Origin: CAVQGZ01 sp942491665
GTDB lineage: Bacteria > Actinomycetota > Actinomycetes > Jiangellales > Jiangellaceae
Direction of reading: 5' to 3'
NCBI GenBank assembly: GCA_942491665.1
Contig: CALOBR010000020.1
Coordinates: 310,001-374,000, forward strand
Length of the DNA: 64,000 nt
Shown piece by piece: positions 1-8,823 of this stretch; the stretch's first letter is position 1; every line of letters starts with the position of its first letter. The translations under genes and the position numbers were made by a program. The notes beneath the pieces are model-generated. The model was given only the letters and a program-made list of their open reading frames with translations, was not told the origin of the DNA and did not search any database.

Positions 1-222
1 CCGAGCTGTTCGACTGGACGGTGGACGCGCACCGCCGAGCTTGGTCGCCGCGGTGCGCCGGGCGAGCCCACGCGTGGTGGGCGACCTCGACGAACTCATT
101 GCCCCTCCTGCCCGCCGCTCATGGGCCAGGCGTCGTCACCGACCCCGGCCCAGATCGGTGACGACGCGCTGCTCGATGCGGCCATCTTCGGGCTGCTCGG
201 CCTCACTCGCCCCAAGTCCTAG
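1..222 (+). CDS. 3' end of an unidentified gene, frame broken
   Basis: I do not recognise this gene. Protein-like sequence can be read on the plus strand, but it moves between all three frames. ELFDWTVDAHRRAW lies near bases 3-44, VRRASPRVVGDLDELIAPP near 52-110, and GDDALLDAAIFGLLGLTRPKS runs from about 157 to the TAG at 220-222. Each piece has ordinary actinobacterial composition, so I read them as one C-terminus interrupted by two indels. The neighbouring wzt and wzm genes show the same kind of break, which favours consensus error over true decay. The stop codon overlaps the stop of the convergent wzt gene through a shared CTAG. The 5' part is outside the window. Confidence 0.35.
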   Translation, partial: PSCSTGRWTRTAELGRRGAPGEPTRGGRPRRTHCPSCPPLMGQASSPTPAQIGDDALLDAAIFGLLGLTRPKS

Positions 223-942
223 TCGGCCCGCAGCTCGCGCAACGTCCTGAACGCGGGCTTGAGCGGTCCGTCGAAGACGATCTCGCCCTTCTCGAGCACG
301 ATCGCCCGGCTGCAGAGCTGTCGCAGCACCGGACGCCGGTTCGTCGCCAGCACCATCGCGTGACCGGCGTCGCGCATCGGCCTCCAGTCGGGCCATCGAG
401 GCGTCGCGAAACTCCTTGTCGCCGACCAGCACCCTGCCGTCGGCGAGAAAGACGTCAGGTTCTGCGTGCAGCACCACCGAGTAGCCGAGCCGCTGACGTC
501 GCCTTGGGCTCCAGCTCGCGCAGCGGGTAGCCAGCTCGGCGGGCTTGAGCCCGGAGAACGCGATGATGGCGTCCCGCCGGCTCTCGATCTCGTCGTGCGA
601 CATGCCGAGCAGCTGGGCGTTCAGCGTGATGTTGTCGGCGGCGGGCATGTCGGACGCGAAACCCACACTCATGGCGATCGGCCCGGTCGGTCGGCCCCGC
701 ACGTGGACAGTCCCCTGGTCGGGCCGGTACAGGCCGTTCAGGACGCTGATGAGCGTGGACTTGCCCGACCTCCGTCGTCCGATGACACCGATCGCCTCAC
801 CCGACCCCACGGTGAACGAGATGTCGATCAGTGCGCGGTCGACCTTGTCACGCTGCGTCTTGCTCACGTGGGCTCGCAAGGTCGGAGCGCCGTACTTGCG
901 CAGGAACGACTTGTGGACGCCCTCGCACCTCACGTAGTCCAT
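220..942 (-). pseudogene. wzt: Wzt-type polysaccharide ABC exporter ATPase, frameshifted
   Basis: This is the ATPase partner of the downstream-overlapping permease and would energise export of a lipid-linked polysaccharide, probably galactan. The ATG at 942 lies inside the end of wzm (13-base overlap). The N-terminus reads MDYVRCEGVHKSFLRKYG, followed by a Walker A region GRRRSGKST that still fits GxxxxGK[ST]. A local double frameshift near 499-527 garbles the signature region. A further one-base shift near 365-385 moves the frame so that MRDAGHAMVLATNRRPVL through the C-terminus FRTLRELRAD ends at the TAG at 220. The Walker B region reads FLADGRVLVGD and lacks the expected Asp-Glu pair. With shifts corrected the protein is about 240 residues, normal for Wzt. 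The cause is either sequencing error or a decayed gene. Confidence 0.7.
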
Positions 943-1820
943 CGGAGCCTCTGCACGACGCGGTCGTGGTACCGCCACGACAAGTAGAAACCCAGTGCGA
1001 GCACTCCGATAGTCATCGCGATACCGATCATCACCGACGGCAGCGGGATCGGCGGCAGGCCCTCCTCCACCGTGGGGTACCAGAACGCCTCCCTGATCCC
1101 GAACACCGCGATGGTCACCGGGTTGGCCAGGTACAGAGTGGTGACGAGGCCGTCGCCGAACTTCTCCGGCACCAGCGTCCAGGGGTAGATCACCGGCACG
1201 GCCCAGCGGGAGAGGGTCGTGATGACCCCGACCACCTTGCTCGTGTCGCGGATGAAGACGTTGGCCACGCCGAAGACCATCCCGAGCCCGAACGTGAAGA
1301 GGACGAGCAGGAGGATGCCGCCGATGGCGATCGGGATGTACCTCGGCTCGGGGTTGTACCCGTAGACGACGCCGAACCCGGCCGAGGCAAGAAGCAGGAT
1401 CAGCAGCGCCGGCCAGGCGCTGATGAGGGCCGTGCCCACCCGCGAGGCGGTGAGCATCGTCGAGCGGGACCGGCACGCGCCGCACGAGCGACGGCCACGG
1501 GTGAACACCGTCGTGGCCTGGGTGAGACCCGCGTTGAACACCTGCACGGTGATCAGCCCGGAGAAGATGTACAGCGGGAAGTTCTCCACACTGCGGCTCA
1601 GGCCGAGCAGAACGCCGATGACGAGGAAGTAGACGGTGAACTGGACGACCGGGTCGATGAAGTCCCAGGCCGCCCCCAGCACCGTGCCCTGGTTGCGCCC
1701 GAGCCGGTTCTTGCGGATGAGCCCCCACAGCAGCGACCGGTCTCGCCACAAGGCGAGCGGACCCCCGCTGATGCGCCACGGCTCCCGCAGGGCCGGGGCA
1801 GAGGGCTCGGGCTCAGTCAC
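930..1820 (-). CDS. wzm: Wzm-type polysaccharide ABC exporter permease
   Basis: This is an ABC-2 family membrane permease (296 residues) that with Wzt moves undecaprenyl-linked polysaccharide across the membrane. The N-terminus is cytoplasmic and Arg-rich (LLWGLIRKNRLGRNQ, then LGAAWDFIDPVVQF), typical of Wzm/RfbD. About six hydrophobic segments follow. The GTG start at 1820 overlaps the end of glfT2 by eight bases, so translation is coupled. Around 1465-1500 the frame reads TRGRRSCGACRSRST, whereas a shifted frame gives PSLVRRVPVP, which is what the family has there. A pair of compensating indels is therefore likely. The frame is otherwise open throughout. Confidence 0.8.
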   Translation of the reverse strand: MTEPEPSAPALREPWRISGGPLALWRDRSLLWGLIRKNRLGRNQGTVLGAAWDFIDPVVQFTVYFLVIGVLLGLSRSVENFPLYIFSGLITVQVFNAGLTQATTVFTRGRRSCGACRSRSTMLTASRVGTALISAWPALLILLLASAGFGVVYGYNPEPRYIPIAIGGILLLVLFTFGLGMVFGVANVFIRDTSKVVGVITTLSRWAVPVIYPWTLVPEKFGDGLVTTLYLANPVTIAVFGIREAFWYPTVEEGLPPIPLPSVMIGIAMTIGVLALGFYLSWRYHDRVVQRLRWTT

Positions 1821-3729
1821 CCTCGTCGATGCCCCAGGTCGCGAACCAGGCTTGCGGGCTCGTCACCTCCGGGACGGCGGCCCGGTACTGGGTGGCGAGC
1901 CCGTTCCACCTGGTGAGCAGCTGCTCGTGCACCGCGATGCTGCGTCGCATGATCTCGCCGGCTCGCTGCCGGTCGCGCTTGTACCACGCAGCCCCGTTGC
2001 CGTCGGCCGTCGAGACCACGGCGGAGTCGAACTGGCTCAGCATCCACCACCGGGCATCCTGTGCCTGAACGGCAGCTTCGGGGTTCGTGCGGCTGCTCGG
2101 ACGCTCCGGCGTCAGCTGGCGCACCGCGCCGGACGCGGCGGTGAGCACCCGCCCGACCGGGCCGCGCGGGGCCGTCGGCTCCTTGCCCTTCTTCGGCGGC
2201 TTGAGCCGCTTCACCCGAGGGAAGCCCATCGGGTCGGTGACCACCTTGGCGTCGTCCTGCTCCGACCGGTAGGCCCGCACCTCCCCCAGCTTCGAGCCGA
2301 GGTCGCGGTGCAGGTGCTCGGGGCCGGTGAGGATGTCTTCCAGCGCCCACAGCCGCAGCTCGGCGGCGCTGTACTCCATGGCCAGGATGTGCTTGACCTG
2401 CACCATCATCGAGTGGCGCAGCAGCTCACCACCGCGGGCGTACGGCGAGTGCACGAGCGCCATCAGCACGCGGTTGCGTGCGTGGTAGTACGCCTGCCAG
2501 TCGGTCGTGTCGTCCTTGTCGGTCCACGGGACGTGCCACACCGCCATGCCGGGCAGCGACACCGTGGGGATGCCGGCGTCCTGTGCCCGCAGGCCGAACT
2601 CCGCGTCGTCCCACTTGATGAACACCGGCAGCGCCAGGCCGAGCTTGCGCACGACCTTGGTGGGGATCATGCACATCCACCAGCCGTTGTAGTCCACGTC
2701 GATGCGCCGGTGCATCCACTCGGTCTCGCGCAGGGTGTCCTCGGCGAAGTCGTGCGCCTCCTCCACGTGGGCGGCCGGGCCCCACATGAACTTGTAGCGG
2801 TTCACCTTCTCGCCGAAGGAGTGCAGCATCGACGGCAGGAACATGTTGAGCATGTGCCCGCCGACGATCATGTCCTGGCGCACGAGGTCCTGGAACGCGA
2901 GGCCGCGCAGGATGCCCTCCGGCTCGACCCGCACGTCGTCGTCGAGCAGCAGCACGTAGCCGCTGTCGCCCTTGTAGGTGCCCTCGTACATGCCGCGGGC
3001 GAACCCGCCGGACCCGCCGAGGTTGGGCTGACGGATGATGTCGATCTTGTCGTCGGCCTTGGCTGCCAACCGGGCGTACTCCGGGTGGTCGGCGACGTTC
3101 TTGTTCCCCTGGTCGACCACGACCACCCGGTCGATCCGGTCCATCGTCTCCGGCTCGGCGATGAGCGAGCCCAGCAGCCCGACGCAGTCGTCGGGACGGT
3201 TGAACGTGGTGATCGCCAGGGTCACGCGACCCGCGGCCGGCCGGTCGGTCTCCACGACCCACTCGGCCCAGTCGAGGGTGGCGGGCTCGTGCCCGCCCGA
3301 CACCTCGAACCAGTACCAGCCACCGTCCCCGAACGGTGCCAGCGGCAGCTCGAAGCTCAGGTAGCCGAAACGGGTGCCGGCCTGCTCACTGGCGACGCGT
3401 TGCTGGTGCCCGCGGGCGTTGGACCGGTAGACGGTGACCGTCGCGTGGCCGTTGACCTGCACCCGCAGCTCGACGGACGACACGATCGTCCACCGGCGCC
3501 AGTACGAGGCCGGGAACGCGTTGAAGTAGCTGGCGAACGACAGCCGCTCACCAGGTGGCACCAGGATGCTGCGCCGGTCGCGCACCAGCTCGGCCAACCG
3601 AGGCGCGCCCTCGGTGCACTCGACGTACAGCGGCATCGTCGCGCCGTCGTCGTGGACGGGAAACACGAGCCGCTGCACGACCGTCTCGTGCGTCGCCGTG
3701 CTTGCCTCAGGTGTGGCCACCGCGGTCAC
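1813..3729 (-). CDS. glfT2: Galactofuranosyltransferase GlfT2
   Basis: The protein is 638 residues, essentially the length of mycobacterial GlfT2 (637), the processive enzyme that adds alternating beta-1,5 and beta-1,6 galactofuranose to galactan. It has an N-terminal beta-sandwich (about 1-150), then a GT-A domain beginning VTLAITTFNRPDDC. A DDD metal-binding triad lies near residues 263-265 (LLLDDDV), WDDAEFGLR near 373 holds the presumed catalytic Asp, and a downstream MAVWHVPW carries the conserved His. The C-terminal part is helical. I chose the GTG at 3729 because AGGAG lies just upstream and it overlaps the glf stop by four bases (GTGA). The neighbours glf, wzm and wzt complete a galactan pathway. 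Confidence 0.92.
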   Translation of the reverse strand: MTAVATPEASTATHETVVQRLVFPVHDDGATMPLYVECTEGAPRLAELVRDRRSILVPPGERLSFASYFNAFPASYWRRWTIVSSVELRVQVNGHATVTVYRSNARGHQQRVASEQAGTRFGYLSFELPLAPFGDGGWYWFEVSGGHEPATLDWAEWVVETDRPAAGRVTLAITTFNRPDDCVGLLGSLIAEPETMDRIDRVVVVDQGNKNVADHPEYARLAAKADDKIDIIRQPNLGGSGGFARGMYEGTYKGDSGYVLLLDDDVRVEPEGILRGLAFQDLVRQDMIVGGHMLNMFLPSMLHSFGEKVNRYKFMWGPAAHVEEAHDFAEDTLRETEWMHRRIDVDYNGWWMCMIPTKVVRKLGLALPVFIKWDDAEFGLRAQDAGIPTVSLPGMAVWHVPWTDKDDTTDWQAYYHARNRVLMALVHSPYARGGELLRHSMMVQVKHILAMEYSAAELRLWALEDILTGPEHLHRDLGSKLGEVRAYRSEQDDAKVVTDPMGFPRVKRLKPPKKGKEPTAPRGPVGRVLTAASGAVRQLTPERPSSRTNPEAAVQAQDARWWMLSQFDSAVVSTADGNGAAWYKRDRQRAGEIMRRSIAVHEQLLTRWNGLATQYRAAVPEVTSPQAWFATWGIDEGD

Positions 3730-4892
3730 TCGCTCACTCCTCCTGCCAGGGGTGCCCCGGAGGTGAAGTGGGGCGCGACGACATTGTCCCAGCGCGACAG
3801 GGCCGAGCCGATCGCCATGTGCATGTCGAGGTACTTGTACGAGCCGAGGCGCCCGCCGAAGAGCACGCCCTGCTCGCCCTTGGCCAGGTCGCGGTAGGCC
3901 AGCAGCTTGCGTCGGTCGTCGTCGGTGTTGATCGGGTAGTACGGCTCGTCGCCGGACTCGGCGAACCGGGAGAACTCCCGCATGATCACCGACGCGTCCT
4001 TCGGGTAGTTGCGCTCGGGGTGGAAGTGGCGGAACTCGTGGATGCGCGTGAACGCGATCTCGGTGTCGGCGTAGTTCATCACCGAGGTGCCCTGGTAGTC
4101 GCCGGTCGGGACGACCTCGGACTCGAAGTCGAGCGTGCGCCAGCCGAGCTCGCCCTCGACGAAGTCGAAGTAGCGGTCGACCGGGCCGGTGTAGACCACC
4201 GGCACCTGCCCGACCATGTCGTCCTTGTGGTCGAAGAAGTCGGTGTCGAGCCGCACCTCGATGTTGGGGTGGTCGGCCATCCGCTCCAGCCAGGCGGTGT
4301 ACCCGTCGACGGGCAGCCCTTCCCAGGTGTCGGCGAAGTACCGGTTGTTGTAGGTGTAGCGGACGGGGAGCCGGGTGATGATCTCGGCCGGCAGGTTGCG
4401 CGGGTCGGTCTGCCACTGCTTGGCGGTGTAGCCCTTGATGAACGCCTCGTAGAGCGGGCGCCCGATCAGCGAGATCGCCTTCTCCTCCAGGTTCGCCGCG
4501 CTCGCGCCGTCGACCTCGGAGGCGAGCTCGGCGACGAGTGCCTTCGCCTCGTCCGGGGAGTAGGCGGCGTCGAAGAACTGGTTGATGGTGCCGAGGTTGA
4601 TCGGCATCGGGTACACCTGCCCGCGGTAGTTCGTGTAGACGCGGTGCTGGTAGTCGGTGAACGCGGTGAAGCGGTTGCAGTACTCCCACACCCGCGGGTT
4701 CGACGTGTGGAACAGGTGCGAGCCGTAGACGTGCACCTCGATGCCCGTCTCGGGGTCGGGCGCGGAGTAGGCGTTGCCGCCGATGTGGGGGCGCCGGTCG
4801 AGCACGAGAACCTTGAGGTTCTGCTCGGTGGCGGCACGTTCGGCGACCGTGAGCCCGAAGAACCCGGATCCGACAACGACCAGATCTGTCAC
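3726..4892 (-). CDS. glf: UDP-galactopyranose mutase
   Basis: This is an FAD enzyme that interconverts UDP-galactopyranose and UDP-galactofuranose and supplies the donor for GlfT1 and GlfT2. The N-terminal Rossmann motif is VVGSGFFGLTVAE, followed by RPHIGGNAYS, a hallmark of the family. YGSHLFHT, FTAFTDYQHRVY and GYTAKQW follow, and a late GRLGSYKYLDM segment helps bind FAD. I start it at the GTG at 4892 (VTDLVVVGSG). The longer open frame upstream adds about 30 residues without family resemblance. The product is 388 residues, close to the actinobacterial norm. Its stop overlaps the glfT2 start. Confidence 0.95.
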   Translation of the reverse strand: MTDLVVVGSGFFGLTVAERAATEQNLKVLVLDRRPHIGGNAYSAPDPETGIEVHVYGSHLFHTSNPRVWEYCNRFTAFTDYQHRVYTNYRGQVYPMPINLGTINQFFDAAYSPDEAKALVAELASEVDGASAANLEEKAISLIGRPLYEAFIKGYTAKQWQTDPRNLPAEIITRLPVRYTYNNRYFADTWEGLPVDGYTAWLERMADHPNIEVRLDTDFFDHKDDMVGQVPVVYTGPVDRYFDFVEGELGWRTLDFESEVVPTGDYQGTSVMNYADTEIAFTRIHEFRHFHPERNYPKDASVIMREFSRFAESGDEPYYPINTDDDRRKLLAYRDLAKGEQGVLFGGRLGSYKYLDMHMAIGSALSRWDNVVAPHFTSGAPLAGGVSE

Positions 4893-4959
4893 GAGCACTT
4901 CCGTCCTGTCGACTCGGGCACTGTTCTCAGGGTACCCAGGCGATGCCGCGACACCCCCG

Positions 4960-5793
4960 TCACGACGCGTGCCGGGTGGTGAACACACGTCGATAGGCCC
5001 GCTGGCGAAGGCCCTCGGGGACGAGTCGGTAGCCGCCGCGCACGGCGATGTTGCGCACGTACTGCGCTCTGGTCACGTAGCCCGCCGCACGCATGCGCCG
5101 CTGCAGCTCGATCTCGCTGCGTAGCAGCTCCCGCCCGCCGCGGCGCGCGTAGGCACCGGCACCGACCCGGTAGAGCACGAGCGGCTCGGCCAAGTTGTCG
5201 GCGACGACACCACTCTCCAGCATGCGCATGAACAGCCAGTAGTCCTCCATCAGCGGCAGGTGCGCGTAGCCACCGACCGCCTCGACGGCGGCCCGTCGGT
5301 AGACGACCGTGGGATGGTTGAAGGGGTCACGGAACCGGGCCGAGCGGCGGATCTCGGCGCGGCTCGTCGGCGGCGTCCGCTGCCCCACCACGTCGTGCTC
5401 GTCGGCACCGAACTCCAGCAGGCCCGCTCCCACCAGGTCAGCGCCCGCCTCGATGAGCGGAAGCTGGCGTTCGAAGCGCTCCGGGAGGGAGATGTCGTCG
5501 GCGTCCTGGCGGGCCACGACGTCGTGCCTGCAGGCGGCGAGACCGCGGTCGAGTGCTCGGCCGAGCCCTTCGTTGTGCTGCAGGTCGACTTGCACCACCG
5601 GGACGGACGATCTCGCTCCGAGCTCGGCGAGGGTCTGCGCCAGCTCGGGGCTGACCGGACCGTCGCGCACGACGACGACCTCGTCGGGTGGCCGGGTCTG
5701 CTCGACTGTCACACTCACCAGCGAGCGCGCGAGGTAGTCGGGCCGGTCCCCGGCGTAGACCGGGAGCAGCACCGAGAAGGGCAGGCGCGTCAT
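4960..5793 (-). CDS. GT2 family glycosyltransferase
   Basis: This is a 277-residue family 2 glycosyltransferase with a GT-A fold. It opens SVLLPVYAGDRPDYLARSL, and the nucleotide-binding DxD region reads ARQDADDISLPERFERQ. An HPTVVYRR segment and a PLMEDYWLFMRML segment hold the likely acceptor-side residues. It resembles amylovoran-type AmsE transferases. The substrate cannot be read from sequence, but its place between glfT1 and glf suggests it decorates or initiates the same cell-wall glycan. The ATG at 5793 overlaps the glfT1 stop by four bases, so the two are co-translated. A gap of 67 bases separates it from glf. Confidence 0.85.
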   Translation of the reverse strand: MTRLPFSVLLPVYAGDRPDYLARSLVSVTVEQTRPPDEVVVVRDGPVSPELAQTLAELGARSSVPVVQVDLQHNEGLGRALDRGLAACRHDVVARQDADDISLPERFERQLPLIEAGADLVGAGLLEFGADEHDVVGQRTPPTSRAEIRRSARFRDPFNHPTVVYRRAAVEAVGGYAHLPLMEDYWLFMRMLESGVVADNLAEPLVLYRVGAGAYARRGGRELLRSEIELQRRMRAAGYVTRAQYVRNIAVRGGYRLVPEGLRQRAYRRVFTTRHAS

Positions 5794-6707
5794 GCCCGCG
5801 ACTCAACGGCTTCGGCGAGCACGACCTCGGTGGGCCGCGGCGGCCCCGTCCACGCGTCGGCCAGGCCGCGACGCAGCCCCTCGCGCAGCGTGGACCGGTC
5901 TGGTGAGTCGATGAACGTCCTGATCCAGCGCGTCAGCGTCGAGCCGCCGTAGGCGACCTTCTCCACTGGCGAGAGGCTGCCGCTGCGGGTGAACATCCAG
6001 ACCTTGTTGCGCACCTCCCAGTAGAACCGGTCACCGGGGTCGGCATCGGTGCTGCCGAACACCCGGGTCTTGTGCACGACGACGCTGGTCGGCACGTACA
6101 GGCCGACGCCGCCGCGGATCAGCCGCGTCGTGTACTCGAAGTCGTCGTTCCACAAGAAGTAGTCCGCAACCGGCAGCCCGCGCTCGGCCGCCACCCCCGC
6201 GTCCACCAGCACCGACACGAACGAGGCCGACCGGACGGGACGAGCGCCGACAGCGGCGGCCGCGTCGAGCGCGTCGCGGGTGGCTCCCGGCAGCGTCCGC
6301 GGGGTGTTCATGGGGTGGTCGCGTCCGTCGGTCCACACCACCCGGCTGGCGACCACGGACGGTGTCAGGCCCGGGTACGCCTCGCGGGCCCGGACGAGCT
6401 CGGCGAGGGAATCGGGCTGAGGGATGGTGTCGTCGTCGAGCAGCCACACGGCGTCGCAGCCGCCCGCCAGCGCGGCCTGGATGCCCGCGGCGAACCCCCC
6501 GGCCCCCCCAGTGTTCAAGGCGAGCCGCACCGTGTCGACGTCGCGTCGCTGAGAGAGCACCGTCGCGGTGTCGTCCGTGGACGCGTTGTCGACCACGATG
6601 ACGCGCCCCGGCCGGTGGGTCTGCCCCGCGATGGCGTCCAGGCACTCGACGAGCAGCGCAGCCCGGTTGTAGGTGACGACGACCGCCGTGACCGAGGTCG
6701 CCCTCAC
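5790..6707 (-). CDS. glfT1: GlfT1-like galactofuranosyltransferase
   Basis: This is a GT2 enzyme of 305 residues, matching the size of mycobacterial GlfT1, which transfers the first galactofuranose residues to the rhamnosyl-GlcNAc-PP-decaprenol linker. Visible motifs are VVVTYNRAALL, VVDNASTDDT, LLDDDTIPQPD (DDD triad) and FLWNDDFEYTTR. It ends with a basic YWEVRNKVWMFTR segment common to rhamnosyl and galactofuranosyl transferases. The GTG start at 6707 is preceded by AGGAGGAGCAG, a strong ribosome-binding site. A rhamnosyltransferase role is the main alternative. The adjacent glf and glfT2 favour GlfT1. Confidence 0.75.
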   Translation of the reverse strand: MRATSVTAVVVTYNRAALLVECLDAIAGQTHRPGRVIVVDNASTDDTATVLSQRRDVDTVRLALNTGGAGGFAAGIQAALAGGCDAVWLLDDDTIPQPDSLAELVRAREAYPGLTPSVVASRVVWTDGRDHPMNTPRTLPGATRDALDAAAAVGARPVRSASFVSVLVDAGVAAERGLPVADYFLWNDDFEYTTRLIRGGVGLYVPTSVVVHKTRVFGSTDADPGDRFYWEVRNKVWMFTRSGSLSPVEKVAYGGSTLTRWIRTFIDSPDRSTLREGLRRGLADAWTGPPRPTEVVLAEAVESRA

Positions 6708-6747
6708 CTGCTCCTCCTTCGACTGACCTGCCTCGTCAGGCTACGTG

Positions 6748-8358
6748 CTAGACCGGCTGGCAGACCAAGCCCAACTCGGCCGCTGTCTTGTTCTGCGCGG
6801 GCTTCGCGCCCTGACCGCCTGACTCGCTGCCCTGGCCTCCGGCCTGCGCCGACTCGCCCTCTGCGGCGCCGCTCTGCGCGTCGGTCGTCGCCGGGACGCT
6901 CCCCTGGGTCGCCGCCGCCGCGCTGGACCCCGCGTTGCCCACGGTGCCGTCCCCGTCACCGGAATCGGCAGGTACGGCAGGTTCGCCGGCGAGCAGGCGC
7001 TGCACCATGGCGCGGATGTCCCCGTACTTCGGGTGCACCGGGTCGACCAGCGGTGGCACCAGCGAGATCGCGCTGATCTGCTGGTTGGGAACCTGCTGCG
7101 CAACGGCGAGCAGGCCGGGCAGGTCGCTCGTCGGGATGTCGGTCTCGATCAGTGCCGCCGATGCCTTGGCGAGCCCCTCGTAGTTGCGCAGCACCGTCAT
7201 CGGGTCAGCCTGGCGTGCGAGCGACGACGTGAGGCACTTCTGCCGCACCATGCGTTCGTAGTCGCTGGCTCCCTCGCGAGAGCGTGCGAGCCACAGGGCT
7301 TGGTATCCGTTCAGCTCTTGCACGCCCGGCTCGATGTAGCCCTCGATCGGGCCGGTTCCACCGCCGATCGGCACCCGCTTGCCGACGTCGACGGTCACCC
7401 CGCCGAGCGCGTCGACGATCTGCTGGAAGCCCGCCATGTCGACGACGGCGGTGTAGGGGATGGACAGGCCGGTCACGCCCTCGGCGGCCAGCCGTGTCGC
7501 CTCGAGGCCAGGGTCGTCGAAGTCGGTGAGATCGACCTCCTCGGCGTTCTCGTTCGCCCACGTGTAGACGGCATTGATAGTGCAGCTGTCCCCGCAGTCG
7601 AAGCCCTCGGGCCACGTCTGGGCGAGCCCGGTGCCATCCGGGAACGGGGCGTTGAGAAGGTTGCGCGGGATGCCAAGAAGCACCGACTCGCCGGTCGTGG
7701 CGTCGACGGACACAACCGTCAGGCTGTCCGGCCGCAGGCCCACCCGATCGTCGCCGCGGTCGCCGCCTGCCACGAGAACGTTGTAGCGCCCGTCCACGGT
7801 GCCGATGGCCGGTCCCTTCGCGAACACCGAGCCGACGAGGTCGCGCTGCACGTCCAGCAGGTGCATGCCAGTAGAGATCAGTCCGGCGACAAGCATGAAC
7901 ACGATCGCCGTGACCCCGGTGAGCCCGAGCCTGCCGCGCCGCGACAGGGTCGGCGGACGGCTGAGCCGCCATGTGTCGAGCACGAGGAACAGCCAGCCCG
8001 CGCCGAGGATCGCCATCACGATCTTCACCGCCGTGAGGGCCGAGCTGCTCGACGCCAGCGTCACCACGAAGGTCGGACGCTGCGTGGCGACGAGCGCGAC
8101 CAGAGCCAGCACCACGATCACCCCGAGCCACACGCGCAGCGCGACCTTGCCGAGCTGCCGGTTGCCCGCGAACCGCTGCGCGGAGCCGGGCACGAGCATC
8201 GTGGCAAGCATGAGCAGCAGGGCGCGTCGCAGCGCCGCGGCCTGGGCGCGCGCCTGGGCGGCAGACCTCGGTGGACGCGGCGGGCGGGGCGGCTGGCCGC
8301 CCCTGTCGGCGGGCATGGGCCGACGCTGACGGGGCGGCGGAGGCGCGATCGTGGCCAA
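6748..8358 (-). CDS. LCP family (LytR-CpsA-Psr) glycopolymer transferase
   Basis: This membrane enzyme is predicted to attach lipid-linked glycopolymers to peptidoglycan. In this context it may ligate galactan. A Pro/Arg-rich cytoplasmic tail is followed by about four hydrophobic segments (residues 35-190). Then comes the extracellular LCP domain with YNVLVAGGD, RPDSLTVVSVD, LLGIPRNLL, VDALGGVTVDV and a conserved Arg pair in ALWLARSREGASDYERMVRQ. The last 80 residues are Ala/Gly/Ser-rich and probably disordered. I prefer the TTG at 8358, which has AGGAG five bases upstream. An in-frame GTG at 8394 lacks a ribosome-binding site. It lies 40 bases upstream of glfT1 on the same strand. Confidence 0.85.
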   Translation of the reverse strand: MATIAPPPPRQRRPMPADRGGQPPRPPRPPRSAAQARAQAAALRRALLLMLATMLVPGSAQRFAGNRQLGKVALRVWLGVIVVLALVALVATQRPTFVVTLASSSSALTAVKIVMAILGAGWLFLVLDTWRLSRPPTLSRRGRLGLTGVTAIVFMLVAGLISTGMHLLDVQRDLVGSVFAKGPAIGTVDGRYNVLVAGGDRGDDRVGLRPDSLTVVSVDATTGESVLLGIPRNLLNAPFPDGTGLAQTWPEGFDCGDSCTINAVYTWANENAEEVDLTDFDDPGLEATRLAAEGVTGLSIPYTAVVDMAGFQQIVDALGGVTVDVGKRVPIGGGTGPIEGYIEPGVQELNGYQALWLARSREGASDYERMVRQKCLTSSLARQADPMTVLRNYEGLAKASAALIETDIPTSDLPGLLAVAQQVPNQQISAISLVPPLVDPVHPKYGDIRAMVQRLLAGEPAVPADSGDGDGTVGNAGSSAAAATQGSVPATTDAQSGAAEGESAQAGGQGSESGGQGAKPAQNKTAAELGLVCQPV

Positions 8359-8555
8359 GTGAGCTCCTACGTCGTCCGGGGAAGGACGCGGCACGGGTGC
8401 CGCCAGGACGTCGGGAGTATCTCCTTCTCAGGCATCAGGCACGGGTAGGCACGCCGGAGTGACGCGCAACCGGGCTTTGGTCCCCTTGTCTGGCGACCCC
8501 CCGTAGGGCAGGCTCGTTGCTGGACCCATACCCGAGACGTCAGGAGGCCCCTGCC

Positions 8556-8786
8556 ATGTCCCTGCACCACTCCGAGGAGACCCACCGCAACCTCGTCGCC
8601 CGCGTTCCCGAGGCGACCGGACGTGGTCTTCCCGAGTGGTTCCGGACGTTGGAGGACGGTCCCAGCTTCTTGCGCTTCGACGATCGTGTGAACTGGCTGC
8701 GCGACGAGTATGGCCTCGCGCACGGCCATGCGACGGCGATCGTGCACGAGCACAACCTGGTGCGCGCGCACCGCTCGTTCGAGTAG
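8556..8786 (+). CDS. DUF4287 domain protein
   Basis: This is a small 76-residue soluble protein. The C-terminal half, VNWLRDEYGLAHGHATAIV, matches the DUF4287 pattern of a Gly-rich helix-turn following a WL motif. The N-terminal half has the usual SEETHRNLVARVPEATGRGLPEWF segment, corresponding to the part often paired with DUF5655. Function is unknown. The ATG at 8556 has a perfect AGGAGG eight bases upstream. It is a single gene divergent from the LCP gene and is closed by the hairpin at 8824-8860. Confidence 0.85.
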   Translation: MSLHHSEETHRNLVARVPEATGRGLPEWFRTLEDGPSFLRFDDRVNWLRDEYGLAHGHATAIVHEHNLVRAHRSFE

Positions 8787-8823
8787 CTGCTCACCCGGCG
8801 GCTACGCCGGCCCACAGACGCGA

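Noticed and set aside
1636..4982. Long plus-strand open frames opposite glfT2 and glf
   Set aside because: They are codon-complement shadows. The minus strand encodes complete recognised enzymes with coupled starts.
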